Shown here piece by piece: positions 1 through 11,133 of a DNA stretch of 64,000 nt. The position numbers were made by a program, and so were the translations under genes. Source of the stretch: Alligator mississippiensis (taxonomy: Eukaryota; Chordata; Crocodylia; Alligatoridae); assembly GCF_030867095.1 (NCBI RefSeq), contig NC_081832.1, positions 37,891,756-37,955,755 of the forward strand. Reading direction: 5' to 3'. The notes below the pieces were generated by a model. The model was not told where the DNA came from. It ran no database searches and saw only the letters and a program-made list of their open reading frames with translations. Position 1 is the stretch's first letter. Each line of letters opens with the position of its first letter.

Positions 1-3000
1 GTCACAGGGAGGTGAAAGCTTGGATTGGTGGGGAGGGGGTGCCAGGGGTCAGGTAGGGGTCATGAGCCACCAATTCTTGATCTTTTTCTCTGCTAGCCCA
101 TTCTTCCCCATGTGTTCACAGATATTTCAGGGGGAGCATAATTTATATTGCCATTATGCCTGCCCTCAGCCATAACAAATATTCACCCAGTCCTGACTCC
201 TGCTGTCATTTTAAGCTGCTGGTCTATACCACTTGCCTTAAAGAGACTGACACCACATCTTTCTTGGATCAAGTATTTTTTTACAGGCTTAATTTTTCAT
301 TCAAGCAACAAAACAATTCAGCCATAAGTGGGCCACATTGCCAGCCACATACCTGAGAAGCTGCCTGCTCTAGGGCCTTCCACAAAAGCCATTTTACTCC
401 CAGTAAATATTGCTAACCCAAGAACATTTTTAGTGACAATTTGCAAACTTTTTACTGACGAAACTTTTTTACTGTCACGTTTTCACTGACATATTTTGTG
501 TAATGTAAATGTAACTCTTCTACTACGCCCTACCTTGCTTACAAAACTTCAGTTAGAAGAGCTGGGTTCAAATTTAGGGTTTAACACCAACCTTAGTAAA
601 AAAAAAAATAAAGTTTGGTTGTCAGTGAAAAGTTTCTAGTAAAAAAAAATCTTGGGTTGGCAACACTGCTTGATTAAACCAATGGTTTATACCATGCTAC
701 CTCCACCCACACACCCTGCATAATGCTGCTTCCCCCAGCCTACCCCTCCCCCCCCATCTTATCCCTGGTGGTCCTGCTTTCCCTGTGCTGGCACAGGCCC
801 ACAATGAAGCCTACCTGCAACCCAGTAGCATTACAGGATGAGACACAGTGGCAGCAGCATGTGGCTAGAGGTGGGGGGCCGGCGGTGTGATCTACACAAC
901 CCTGACAACTGGCTTCCTGCAGGGTGCTATGCTACCACTCAGATAACAGGAGGCATTGCTCTACCCTGTCAGTCTTTCAGTCAAGCTCTCGCTGTCCAGC
1001 TTCTTTCCAAGGGGGAGCTTTAGTCAAGCAGACTTGTGGTAGCTTTGTGTTTTTAGAGATGGCTCATATTTATTTATAGACTTGAGAGGCAGGCATTTAT
1101 AGCCTGACTTTTTTTACAGACAGCTGGCAACCCTGGCTCCAGCATTCCTCCTCAACTCCTCCCAGTTCAGCCAATGGAGGCAGTCTCAGCAAGGATGTAG
1201 CTGATCACAGACAGATGAGGCTACACCCAACTCTCCTTAAGTGGCCTGCCACCCTTTGACAGACTAACACCCTCCCCACCAATATTCAGGGCCACTACCT
1301 CACTACTCAAGAACCAGTGTCTATTTGTGTCTGTTCCCTCTAAACATTTTGCAGTCCCCTGAAGGCAATGTTGCCTTTCTTTCTGGCTAATTCTCAGCCC
1401 AGTCTTTCTGGATGCTCTGTAGTTTAAACATAGGATGGTAGCTATTCTAGGCCAGGTTTCAGCGAGAGTCTCTTCCAGATCCAAGTTTTGAGGGTGTTGG
1501 TTCTGAGGACAGCAGACCCTGTTAGACATTTAGGCTGCTACCTTCCGTTTCCTAGATTGCTGATGTTTTAGTTCAAGTATTAGCAGACACTGGATGCATT
1601 ACACTGTCCATCTGCTCTTGTGACCTGGAATCCCTGCATGTTGGCTCTTCATATTGGAGATTTGGAAGGGCAGACTTATTTGGGTCCTAGTTCACTAGAA
1701 AAAGGCTATACTTCAGTTCCTGTAGGTTCAGCAATGAATATTGTTCCAGTCTTTCATTCAGAGAGTTTACATAGGGGTCTTCAGACAAGTAGGGTGATGG
1801 ATTGTAGGGAGGGGGCTGAAGGGATACTTTTTTTAGTGTTGTAAAAGCTGATGTGCTGACATTTCTGACATGTTCTTAATCAAACAGGGCAGCTGCTGGT
1901 AGTGTAAAACGGACCTGGGAGCATGATTCTGGAGCTGCAGGCCACAGAACAAAGGTCAAAGGTAGCCATTAAGGGGCACAATGCTTAGAGACCAAAGCAT
2001 TAGTCAAAGTTCAGTTAGACCAAATGCCTAGGAGCCAATGTCTAGCCAATGGTCCATAGATGACAGTGTGCCAGAAGTCAGGAATCTCATCCAGGAAGCA
2101 GTAAGACACATGGTCTGGGGATTGTAGGGGGACAACTATGTAGTGACAGTAGAATCTCCAAGCTAGTCAAATGAGACTCTCTTCAGAAGGCACTTATAAG
2201 CCCTTTTGTTCCTTTGCCCCTAGATATTTTGCTCTTTTTCTCTCTGTTGAGTAGGTAAAACATTCGCTGCCAGATGAAAGTAGGTGAGGAGTGGGGAGTG
2301 ACTGGATTCATTTAGTATTTTGCCATTTTTTGGCAATATTAATTTTCTGTTGTGAATTGTGTGCTATATCCAAGAACCAAGGGAGCCCTTTCAAATTAAT
2401 TAAATGTGTAACTATATAAATATTGTCTTTACATTGTCTTTACTTTTCTTTAGAAAACTAGCATTTCTGCTTTGATATACAGAGCTTCCATTTGAGCTGC
2501 CAGAGGTCTATGCTTCTGTTCAAGTGAACTCCAATCCAGATCCTTTTACTAACTTGTGAGACTATGTTCCTGGTGAAACCAATAATAAAACTGTAATTGG
2601 GAGTAAAATTAAGCCAATGCCAAGTGGTTTGGAAAAGCTACCTTCAATATGACAATGCAAGTCACTGAACCTTTTCCTGAGGCTCAGATTCATAATCTGT
2701 GCAGATAATGGTACTTCCATTTGCAAAGTGCTCTGAGACCCTCAGTTTGAAAGAGCTAATATTGGCAGGACATTATTTGCTAGGGTATTTCAGGATTTCT
2801 GTTCCTGGTCCTAGTTCCAAGCTGAAAGTACAGGTATGTGTGAAAAATAAAACAAAAATATCCAAAAATGATGGCACTTCTTAGCCTCAGGAACAGTTGA
2901 AATTAAGTTTTTTGAGACTGAGTTCAGCTTCAGTCTGGGAAGGGTGAGGGGTCCAATCGATTTTTAATTGATCCGAGCCTGTCCCTGCATTCCGAGGGTT

Positions 3001-4326
3001 CAGTTAGAAAAATAAGAGTTAATTTTCTGTAGCTTACGGGAGAGATTTGTTTGCTCTATCTTGTTTGCATTATCTTTTATATTTAATTGCCTGTGGACTT
3101 TAACATGTAGGATAATTTTCATTTGTAAGCATCAACAAATACATCACATGCTATTTCTGTGGGGTTGTATTGTGTACATGAATCTTTAAAACCTTTAAAG
3201 CGATGGTTTTAAACCTTTAAAACTTTTTAAATAAAAAGAACACATTTATATTAAATCATTTAAAATATGAAATTTGGATTTTAGAATCTGGTCTCTCTGG
3301 CTCCCTCAGTGCTTTAGCTTGACAGAACTCTAGTTCTCCTGCAGGGGACACTGCTGCTTAACACTGGAAGAATTTGTTTGATAGGTTCTGTTTCAGGAAA
3401 TATATTACACAGCTGGGGCAAGCTAAAGAGGCACGGGGATGCCGTCTGTGAGACAAAAGCAAAAGGAAACATTCCCTCTGTATTTAATGGAGCTTCAGTT
3501 TATTTGTTCAAATATTTGCACCAAACTGGAATTAGCTTTACTTTTGAACAGCATAGCAATTAATGCCCCTAAAACTAGTATGAATGTATGTGTTGTATAT
3601 GTATGAAATTAAACTTTATCCTTGTTTTAAAAATTACCTTTGTTGGCAAAGTCCTTCCATCGCCAAAAGGCAAAGTGAAGTCACTATTCCAATTCTTAGG
3701 AAAAGATTCCAACTCAGAATGGTTTTAAACATCTCTTATGAATCATAAGATGTTTTAATGTATTTATTCCAAGGGACTCTGTAAAAGATTCATACTGTTG
3801 ATCTTACAATTTGTCCTGTTTGAATATGAAGTTCATCTAAGGCTAAGGTAGAGGTCGTATTGCCACTAAATGGCATCCTCTGGAGTGTTGATCCTACAGA
3901 GTTGTTTCACATGAGGCAAGGTATGACTCATGCTAATGGAAAGGGTAAAGAAGATTTTTTAAAGAAATATATTGCAGTTAAATTAGTTTAGACAGCATGA
4001 CATCAGAGAGTAATTAAATAGGTTTTTGTTAGAATTCCGTTTCCAATTCCTGAGTTCAGGTTTGTAAAAGATTTCTGAGCACCTGCAGGTTTCTGTGTGA
4101 AATATTTTCACTGGAAAGGATTCAAAACGTAAAAAAAAAACTTTTAGCACAGAGGCAGCATTACGCCATTCTTCCTTTTTGGAAAAAAAGCCCCTTAGAT
4201 TTAAACAAGACTCCTTCAAGTTTTCAGTCAGTTTTACAGAAGAAAAGGGGAGGTACACTTTCACTTTTCAAGAACAAGTTCTTTTTAGTTGCTAACTGAA
4301 GCCAGGGGAGAAACATACCTGACTAA
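1..4326. other. Upstream flank of GDF5, no gene recognised
   Basis: I find no convincing coding exon here on either strand; the ORFs present are short and resemble no family I know. The stretch is mostly AT-rich with A-runs near 600 and 640. The part at about 2930-3130 contains scattered CpGs in an otherwise CpG-poor setting and could be conserved regulatory or 5' UTR sequence of GDF5, but this cannot be decided from one genome. No CEP250 exon, the divergent neighbour in mammals, was seen. Confidence 0.5.
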
Positions 4327-4512
4327 ATGTGCATTTCCACTATGGGACTGGATACAGATATTAGAGAAACAGATTTAAAGTGTTTTAAACTTAAAAGACA
4401 GCTATTTCTCCTGACAGTTTTTTTAAATTTTTTTCATGTTTTCTTCTGCCAAACTGGAGGAACCTTTTCTGATTTTTTCTTTAGTGGCATTCAAAGGAAG
4501 ACCAGAGGATGA
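4327..4512 (+). promoter_or_regulatory. Upstream ORF overlapping the GDF5 start codon
   Basis: A 61-codon reading frame starts with ATG at 4327 and stops with TGA at 4510-4512, so it shares the four bases ATGA with the GDF5 start at 4509. If the transcript reads through here unspliced, ribosomes finishing this frame would end exactly on the GDF5 start, a layout that can lower or couple translation. The peptide resembles nothing I know. A splice acceptor at 4483-4484 could remove most of this frame from the mRNA. Its use is inference. Confidence 0.35.
4471..4484 (+). other. Candidate 5' UTR splice acceptor
   Basis: A pyrimidine-rich tract ending in TTTAG lies 25 bases before the GDF5 start codon and looks like a 3' splice site. 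The TAG at 4482-4484 is also an in-frame stop in the GDF5 frame, so the protein cannot extend further upstream on unspliced RNA. Some GDF5 transcripts in mammals have upstream non-coding exons, which makes an acceptor here plausible, but no matching donor was identified. Confidence 0.35.
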
Positions 4513-5142
4513 AAATCTTGCACTTTCTCACTTTATTGCTTTGGCATTTGACTTGGTTATATCTGGATTTAGTTTCTGTAGTGTTGAGTAATTCTGAAGC
4601 AGGTCAGAGTAATCCTGGATCCAAATTAGGATTGCTAAAAGCAGAAGGAAAAGAAAGGAATCCCTTATCAAGGGCAGGTACCTTTAGGACTGGAACCCAT
4701 GGATACAGTGCTGGGACATCAAAGGCTAGAAGTAAAAGCAATACTGTTCAAGCTGGAGCTCTCCTGTCTAAGAAGGATGAACCAAAGAAGATTCTCTCTA
4801 GAGCAGGGACTACAGACACAAAGGTAGGACATTCCCCTAACAGACCATCTGGAGTAAGGACAGTGACTCCAAAGATTCAGAATGTTGGCAGCAAGGCCTC
4901 ACTTAAAAAAACTGGCACCCGCAATACTGATGCCAGTTCTTACAAAACCAAGAAGACTAAAGAGCCTCTAACACAAAGGGAATCTAAAGAGACTTTCAGA
5001 CACCCCCCTATCACACCTCATGAATACATGCTTTCCCTGTACAGGACTCTCTCAGATGCAGAGAGAAAAGATGTTAATGGAAGTGTAAAATTGGAGGCTG
5101 GACTCGCCAATACAATAACAAGCTTTATAGATAAAGGACAAG
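4509..5142 (+). CDS. GDF5: Growth/differentiation factor 5, coding exon 1
   Basis: Encodes residues 1-211 plus the first base of codon 212. GDF5 is a secreted BMP-family ligand for joint and cartilage formation that signals through BMPR1B and type II receptors. The start has a purine at -3 and an in-frame TAG 27 bases upstream. Residues 1 to about 27 form a signal peptide rich in Leu and Trp (MKILHFLTLLLWHL). Residues 30-160 are a basic, low-complexity prodomain stretch that diverges from mammalian GDF5. Residues 166-186 (PPITPHEYMLSLYRTLSDA) and 194-208 are strongly conserved in the GDF5 family. NGS at 190-192 is a possible N-glycosylation site. The exon ends at a good donor, AAG|GTAAGA, in phase 1. 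The joined protein is 500 residues, against 501 in human. GDF6 and GDF7 are less likely because their prodomains and mature N-termini differ. Confidence 0.97.
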
Positions 5143-5406
5143 GTAAGAAAGAAGCTAAGGTGTAAGTATATGTGTATTAATGAAAGAAATGCATAAGTGT
5201 TCACACAGCTGTGTGTATGCATTTGTATATCCATAAAGTTACTTACAAAATAATGGTAATGTATTAAAGGCAAATAGCTTGACTGATTTAAATGTAATCA
5301 GATTTACATAACTCAGAGGCAATTTTGTCTTTTCAGTTTAAAATCGTATAAAATTCACCTGGAAACAGATGTGGATGTTTGTATACTTATCAACCAATGC
5401 ATTTAG

Positions 5407-5540
5407 GGGCAGATTTTCAAAGGTTTTAGGTGTCTAAATAGGCGGATAAGTGCTTCTGAAAATCTCACTACTGTTTACCTACTAGGTACCTGACTTCCAA
5501 TGGGACTAATAAATCTTGGTACTTCTGAAAATCCAGCAAG
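5407..5540. repeat. Short interspersed repeat with TTTTCA termini
   Basis: The stretch starts with GGGGCAGATTTTCAAAGG and ends with CTTCTGAAAATCC, which are imperfect inverted copies. Similar 'agattttcaaaggt...' repeats are common in sauropsid genomes. It is probably an old MITE-like element in the GDF5 intron. No target-site duplication was found. Confidence 0.45.
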
Positions 5541-6282
5541 GTTCTTATCTTTAACTTTAAGTGTATAAATACTTTAGAGATCCATCCCTTAAGCTTTTAC
5601 ATAATTAAATTACAATAGTTGATAAACTTGCATTTTATTATATATTAAACAGTTCCACAGGCATAAGATGTGCTAAAGACAGTGATGATTTCTTTGCTTT
5701 TCAGTGTATCAAAAAAAGACTTTCTATATAAAAACAGCAGCCTTATATGTAATAAGGGGAGAGCTGAGGGTATGTCTAAACTGCAGTCACAAAAGTACTT
5801 AAAGTAGTATAAAGACACCTGAGCTAGCATGGCTCCTGTTAGCAACCTAACTAAAGAAATTCAGAACCAGCTAATTAGGCTAAATAGCTTCTGTGACTTC
5901 AGCATAGCCATTACCTGAGACTCTGTGGCACAATTCTTCTGTTTGTGGAGAATGAGCTAGTATAGTGCATGCACATATCCCACCAAGAAAAAATGAAGTT
6001 CCATTCCTCTTCTTATTGGTCAGGTAAGCACTCACAGGGGTCAGATGTTAACCTTACTCAAGTTGGGCAATGAGCCTAATGCTGTTTTCAGTGAAATCAG
6101 CATGAATTTTCTCATGAACTGGATGGGACCTCTAGACCACTGCCCCAGCAGTGCCAAGGTGGTCACTGATCCACTTTAGAAGGGAAACTCAAATGGGATT
6201 TAATTACAAACAGTCTGGTTGCTGTGGAGGAGTAGATGCTAATAACATACTAATACCCTTGTTTAGTCATGTTTCTTATTAC

Positions 6283-7515
6283 TAGGGATCCTAGGTTTCT
6301 CTGATAAAAATCATAAATTCTCTGGTAAAAAACCCAAAATCCGTGATTAAAATGAAAGGACCCTCACACGCCTTCCCCCCCCACCCCCTTTGGCCCTGCT
6401 TAAGCCCCTCACTCCCTCCCCTCTGGCCCTGCTGGAGGGGGCCCCCAGCTGCCAGGGCTACGGGGCCAGAGACCCAAGTCCACAGCCCCCTGCCTCCAGG
6501 AGGAGGTGGCACCTGCTGCAGCAGAGCAGAGCACAGAACCCAAGTTATGTGTAGGCTGCTACAGGCTTGGGTGGGAGTGGGGTCCAGCTCCCCACTGCTG
6601 TGTGCTCCTGGGGGGGGGGGGGCAGAGGGGACCCATGCCCCCACATCTGTGTGCGGGGTGGAGGCAGGCACAGGCTCCCCACCCTGCTGCCCTCCCCTGG
6701 GGTCTCTGCATCCCAGTGGGTGCGACCCAGCTCTGCAGGGCAGCGTGGGGCCGTGCAGGAAAGCTGCTTGCAGCTGTGAGCTCTGCGCAGCCCTAGTGAG
6801 GCATCCCCTGCGTGCGTGGCAGCAGTGAGGGCACAACCCCATGCCACCATCCACACAGGGGACACCTTGCTAGGGCTCACAACTGCAAGTAGCTTTCCTG
6901 CTCTTCCCTGCAGCACCAGGTTGCAGCCACCAGGCTGTGGAGGCCCCAGGGGAGGGCAGCAGGGTAGGAGCCCAAGCCTACAGTGGGCAGCCTGTGCCCC
7001 TATCCTGCGCACAGATCTGGGGGGCATGGGTTCCCCCTGCCCCCTGGGAGTGTGCACAGCAGCGGGGAGTTAGTCCCACCCCGTGCCCACCAGACGAGTC
7101 ACCCACGGCTCTGTTCCACTCCCCCCCCAGGACCCTGCAGCTGCACATTGCGGCCCCAGGTCCCAAGCCCCATGTGCTGCCCATCTGGGCAGCAGCCCCA
7201 GCCCTGCCCAACTCCCTCCTTATGGGGGCCTCAATCCCACCTGCTCCCCACTTACTTGAGGGAGCTGTTTTCCAGGCTGCCTGGTGGCCATGTGTGTATA
7301 CATGCACATGGTGCCCCCTGCCTGACTGCCCTCCTCCTACTTTCCCCCAGCTCCTTGAAAGCTGGAACTCTGCCAGCCTGCAGAGAGCTCTTTGCAAAAC
7401 TGCAAAATCCTTGACTTTCTCCAGTAAAATGATAAATCTGTGGTTTCCTCTAGTAAAGGGGAAAATACAGGTTTTGCTCTGTTTTTCCATGGGAAACAGA
7501 AAACCTGGTTCCCTA
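6283..7515. mobile_element. Non-autonomous hAT element with internal palindrome
   Basis: The element is flanked by perfect 8-bp direct repeats CTTATTAC (6275-6282 and 7516-7523), the target-site duplication length of hAT transposons. It begins TAGGGATCCTAGGTTT and ends AAACCTGGTTCCCTA, giving imperfect terminal inverted repeats of the TAGGG type. It encodes no transposase. Most of the interior is GC-rich and consists of two inverted arms (about 6570-6830 and 6835-7095). The many overlapping reading frames inside are by-products of GC-rich low-stop sequence and not genes. Interior sequence resembles 13500-13620 (opposite orientation) and about 52690-52850 (same orientation). Confidence 0.85.
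6570..7095. repeat. Large imperfect inverted repeat, arms about 260 bp
   Basis: The left arm (about 6570-6830) reads CCCCACTGCTGTGTGCTCC, then GACCCATGCCCCCACATCTG, then GCTGCCCTCCCCTGGGG. The reverse complement of 6835-7095 gives the same motifs in the same order with scattered mismatches. The spacer at the centre is only a few bases, so a single strand could fold into a long hairpin. The structure lies wholly inside the hAT element. Confidence 0.75.
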
Positions 7516-7949
7516 CTTATTACTGACACTCAAACCTCAACAATAAAATTGACATAAGGGTTCAGGGAGTAGGAGTTTTTTGCACTGTCTGAAGAGGCTG
7601 TGACCCATGTAGAGTGAATTTAATCAGGCATTGTCCTTATGCCTGATAGTTCCTTGAAGATATAGTTTTAAAGGTCTGATTAACCATTGAATTCTCCAAC
7701 AGTGAATTTGCCCTTGGGCACAGGCCCATCATGAGGCCTAGGTACTACTGAACTGTCACGTCCATCCTATTTCAAGGATGTAAGTAGTGGATAAGTCCTT
7801 TGAATGCTCAGCCTTGGAGGAGGAATCTCTGTCAGTTGCCTATAGTTGATAGTTTGGGGCTACAAAACACATACAGATAAGAAGATGACATTTCCACAAG
7901 AAAAGCTCAGAATGCTATTTTCCTCTTAAGTGACTGAATTCCTCTGGTG

Positions 7950-8412
7950 TGCTTTACTGCAGAGCAGGCTAATTAGCTGTGCAGTAAAGTGTCACCATCT
8001 ACATGTGTAGCAGTATTAGGCCACAGTAAATCAATTAATTCCACCATAAGAAGTACTGTCGGGGACAGTACTATCTTATGGAAGAATAAATAACTGCAAT
8101 TAAACATATGTGTAGACACTGACACGGGGATAAATTGCACCCGGTCAGCCCAGCCAGCCAGGGGCTGGACACTTGCCTGGCCACACGGCTCAGCACTTCA
8201 GCACCCTTATGTCCCAGACAGCCCCTCCGATTCCACCACCCAGAGCCTATTGCTGATTCCCCATACCCCTGCCAGCTTGGGTCTGCGCTGCCCTGCTCAG
8301 ATTGCTGCTGTCCTGGGTGTATGTGTAAACACTTCACCTAGGAGTAGTTTACTCTGGCTCAAATTGCTCCAGAGTTTATTGCTTCATATTAATTTCACAT
8401 GTAGATACACCC
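7950..8412 (+). mobile_element. MITE family A, copy 1 (GDF5 intron)
   Basis: It shares a long colinear segment with 10004-10489: AGTACTGTCGGGGACAGTAC here against AGTACTCTTGGGAACAGTAC there, then ACAGTACTATCTTA, GTCAGCCCAG and the end CACATGTAGATACACCC. The right terminus is the inverted copy of GGGTGTATCTACACATGTGC, the start of copy 2. The left terminus of this copy is eroded. It lies about 200 bases before the exon 2 acceptor. No coding content. Confidence 0.75.
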
Positions 8413-8611
8413 TTTTAGTCTCATCTCAGAGCAGATTCCTTAGACTGCATAGATTGGTTAAAAGGCTCTTTATTATGACTTCCAAGACTGTGGGCTAACT
8501 GAGTGACCTTGTGATTTTATAAGCAAACTTCAGAAATGTCATGAGGATTTTCAGAACACATACTCATTTGCATTTGAAATAAATTTAAAACTGTGTGTGG
8601 TTTTTTTTTAG

Positions 8612-9480
8612 ATGAACGAGCTCCAGTCATAAGAAAACAGAAATATACTTTTGACATCAGTGCATTAGAAAAAGATGGTTTGTTGGGGGCAGAACTGCGG
8701 GTATTAAGGAAAAAGCCCTCTGATACATGGAAGCCTCATTCTCCTGGGAAAACTTCCCAAGTGAAATTATTTAGTTGCTCCACAAATCGACAAGCAGCAA
8801 CTCTCCTGGATTCTCGCACTGTCAGCATTGAAGATACACCAAAATGGGAAGTATTCGACATTTGGAAACTTTTTAGGAATTTTAAAAACTTGGTTAACTT
8901 GTGTTTTGAATTGGAAGCTTTTGACAGGGGAAGAGCTGTTGATCTAAGGAGTGTGGGTTTTAACAGAACAGGGAGGCAAGTCAATGAAAAGGCTCTCTTC
9001 TTGGTATTTGGGAGGACAAAAAAAAGAGACTTGTTCTTCAATGAAATCAAAGCCAGATCTGGCCAAGATGACAAAACTGTTTATGAATACTTATTCAATC
9101 AGAGGAGGAAGAGAAGAGCTCCTCTAGCCACCCGGCAGGGGAAGAGGCCCAACAAGAATCTGAAGGCAAGGTGTAGTAGAAAAGCTCTCCATGTGAATTT
9201 TAAGGATATGGGCTGGGATGACTGGATAATAGCTCCTTTGGAATACGAAGCTTATCACTGTGAGGGGCTCTGTGAATTTCCTCTTCGATCTCACCTAGAA
9301 CCCACCAATCATGCAGTTATCCAAACATTAATGAACTCCATGGACCCAGAATCTACTCCTCCAACTTGCTGTGTTCCCACCAGACTGAGTCCTATTAGCA
9401 TTCTGTTTATAGACTCTGCTAACAATGTAGTCTACAAACAATATGAAGACATGGTAGTGGAGTCATGTGGGTGTAGGTAG
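8612..9480 (+). CDS. GDF5: Growth/differentiation factor 5, coding exon 2
   Basis: Encodes residues 212-500 and ends in TAG at 9478-9480. Conserved prodomain blocks are [31 protein letters not shown] and [23 protein letters not shown] at 329-331 is a possible N-glycosylation site. The furin-type site RRKRR (376-380) precedes the 120-residue mature chain, which starts at residue 381 (codon at 9118) with [10 protein letters not shown], the GDF5 signature. All seven cysteines of the cystine knot are present (399, 428, 432, 464, 465, 497, 499); by homology to BMPs, Cys464 makes the interchain bond. [20 protein letters not shown] and the C-terminal ESCGCR are intact. No frameshift or stop is present, so the gene looks functional. 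The reading frame extends six codons upstream of the acceptor, but these are intron. Confidence 0.98.
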
Positions 9481-10852
9481 CAGCACAATCTCTCACGTTA
9501 ACACTAAAAAGATAATATTGGAAAATGATAACCTTTTCTCAAGCATGGGTAACTCTTTCTTACCCTTGGAGTAAATTTATTTACAAAGATAATAGAGGGG
9601 GACAAATCTGCTAATAGCTCTAATATCTCTCTGTCTATAAATCTCTTATTTTAGCAGTACTTTGGTGCTGTTACACTCAAACTTAGCTTAGAAGTATGTG
9701 ATTACTCCCATAATCACAAAAAATTGTTCTCACTAATGATCACTTCAGATTATAGTAAAATTCCACATCCCAAAAAGATTGGCTTTTTTTTTTAATCCTG
9801 AAGAAATGGATGTACAACTGTACATATATCTTTATCTAACTTTTTTGATCCTTTAAACATAGCTCCTAAAACTGAGCATGTCTGAGTGTCACTGCTACTG
9901 TTTCCATCATAATGTCCATTAAGAAATGTTTGAAAAGAGCCCTTCTGTCCATAAGAGAAAAGTAATGTCTCTATGAACTCAGAGGTTGGTGTAGTTATAC
10001 AATGGGTGTATCTACACATGTGCTTAATGGTGCAGTAGACTAATTTACTGCAGCGTAAAACATCACAGTCTACACATGCAACACTATTAAACCACAGCAA
10101 CCTAATTTTTGTTGCTGTAGGATAGTACTCTTGGGAACAGTACTATCTTACGGCAGCAAAATAACCGCATGTAAACACATGTGTAAATATTGACCCAGGC
10201 GTATATTGTGCCTGGTCAGCCCAGGCAGCAGGGCACTGCTGCCTAGCTATACAGCTCTGTTCTTTGGGCATTCTCCTGCCCCAGCCACCCTCTCCACCAC
10301 CCAACGCCATGACCTGGAGCCCAGGGCTGACCCCCTTGAACCTGCTGCCAGCCCAGGGCTGCTCCATCCCAGCTCAAACTGCTGAGGTCCCTGGTGCACG
10401 TGAAGATGCTGCACCCAGGAGCAGTTAACTCCAGTGCCAAGTGCATCAGAGCTTTTGTAATCAATTTAATTGCACATGTAGATGTGCCCAGTGATATGAA
10501 CTTTTCTGGTTAGCTCTTAAGCTATATGTATATGAAAAGGAATCATTACATAGAATACGCTGCCTTAGTTTTAAATTGTACATGGAGATAGATTATGCAA
10601 AAGCATATTTGTTTCAATGTATGTTTTATTACAAGCATCATATCTTTCTTAAATAGCCAACTAATTCATTGTTATGTTGCAAATTGTATTACTCTGTATA
10701 AGGTTCAGAATGTTCACAAATGCTCATAGTAAAATTAGTCAATAGCAGCGTAAAAAGTTATAAATTATTGACACAGCACTATGTGGTGTCTAGATATCTA
10801 AATCTGCATAATTATAATTTTATTAATATCATTTATATTGAATGTTTTATAC
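9481..10852 (+). other. GDF5: Probable GDF5 3' UTR
   Basis: This AT-rich stretch follows the GDF5 stop and leads to the first canonical AATAAA in the sense strand. It is interrupted by a MITE at 10004-10489. No other gene is visible. The UTR extent is inferred from the poly(A) signal only; transcripts ending earlier are possible. Confidence 0.5.
10004..10489 (+). mobile_element. MITE family A, copy 2 (GDF5 3' flank)
   Basis: Terminal inverted repeats are GGGTGTATCTACACATGTGC at the left and, inverted, GGGCACATCTACATGTGC at the right. A short palindrome around AGTACT..AGTAC lies near 10125-10145. The interior is GC-rich and matches the intron copy at 7950-8412 in the same orientation. There is no transposase. 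No clear target-site duplication was found, so the superfamily is not assigned. Confidence 0.8.
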
Positions 10853-10858
10853 AATAAA
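10853..10858 (+). terminator. GDF5: Candidate GDF5 poly(A) signal AATAAA
   Basis: A canonical AATAAA lies 1373 bases after the stop codon. The following 60 bases include a GT-containing stretch (GTCTCAGAGTGTATATTTTT) that could serve as the downstream element. Confidence 0.45.
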
Positions 10859-11133
10859 AACAATGAGAAAAGAGCATGGGTGGCTAGAAATGTTGATACC
10901 ATGTCTCAGAGTGTATATTTTTGCCTCCAGTTGCATTTACTAAGAAAAGTCCTTATTAATTTGAGTTTGGGGCAAGAGTGAGTTATGCAGATGATTGCAA
11001 ATTAATTCCCTTAACCTTTGCCACACTTTCCATATATTCCACATATGCTACGTCCATTCTAGAAATGTTTTAGAGTATGAATTTGTCTTAGGCTGTTTTT
11101 GGGATCCTTTCACTTAGAAAGCCAGGTGTCTTT

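Larger units (their letters stand above)
5143..8611 (+). other. GDF5: GDF5 intron 1
   Basis: The intron runs from GT at 5143 to AG at 8610-8611, with a tract of nine T directly before the acceptor. It is phase 1: the split codon 212 reads G|AT (Asp). The position matches the single coding-region intron of GDF5 in other vertebrates. It holds an interspersed repeat near 5407, a possible second one starting at 5768 (GGGTATGTCTAAACTGCAGT), a hAT element at 6283-7515 and a MITE at 7950-8412. Between these I see no exon. Confidence 0.9.

Noticed and set aside
6291..7557. Six or more overlapping 70-206 codon frames on both strands
   Set aside because: They lie within a GC-rich palindromic hAT element with 8-bp duplications. 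Frames on both strands arise from stop-poor GC sequence and resemble no protein.
8593..8611. Exon 2 starting as a separate gene at the GTG upstream of the acceptor
   Set aside because: The six codons belong to the intron polypyrimidine tract. The split codon and the donor at 5143 explain the protein.
4509..9480. GDF6 or GDF7 instead of GDF5
   Set aside because: The mature N-terminus ([19 protein letters not shown]), the prodomain motifs and the length of 500 residues fit GDF5. GDF6 and GDF7 differ in exactly these places.
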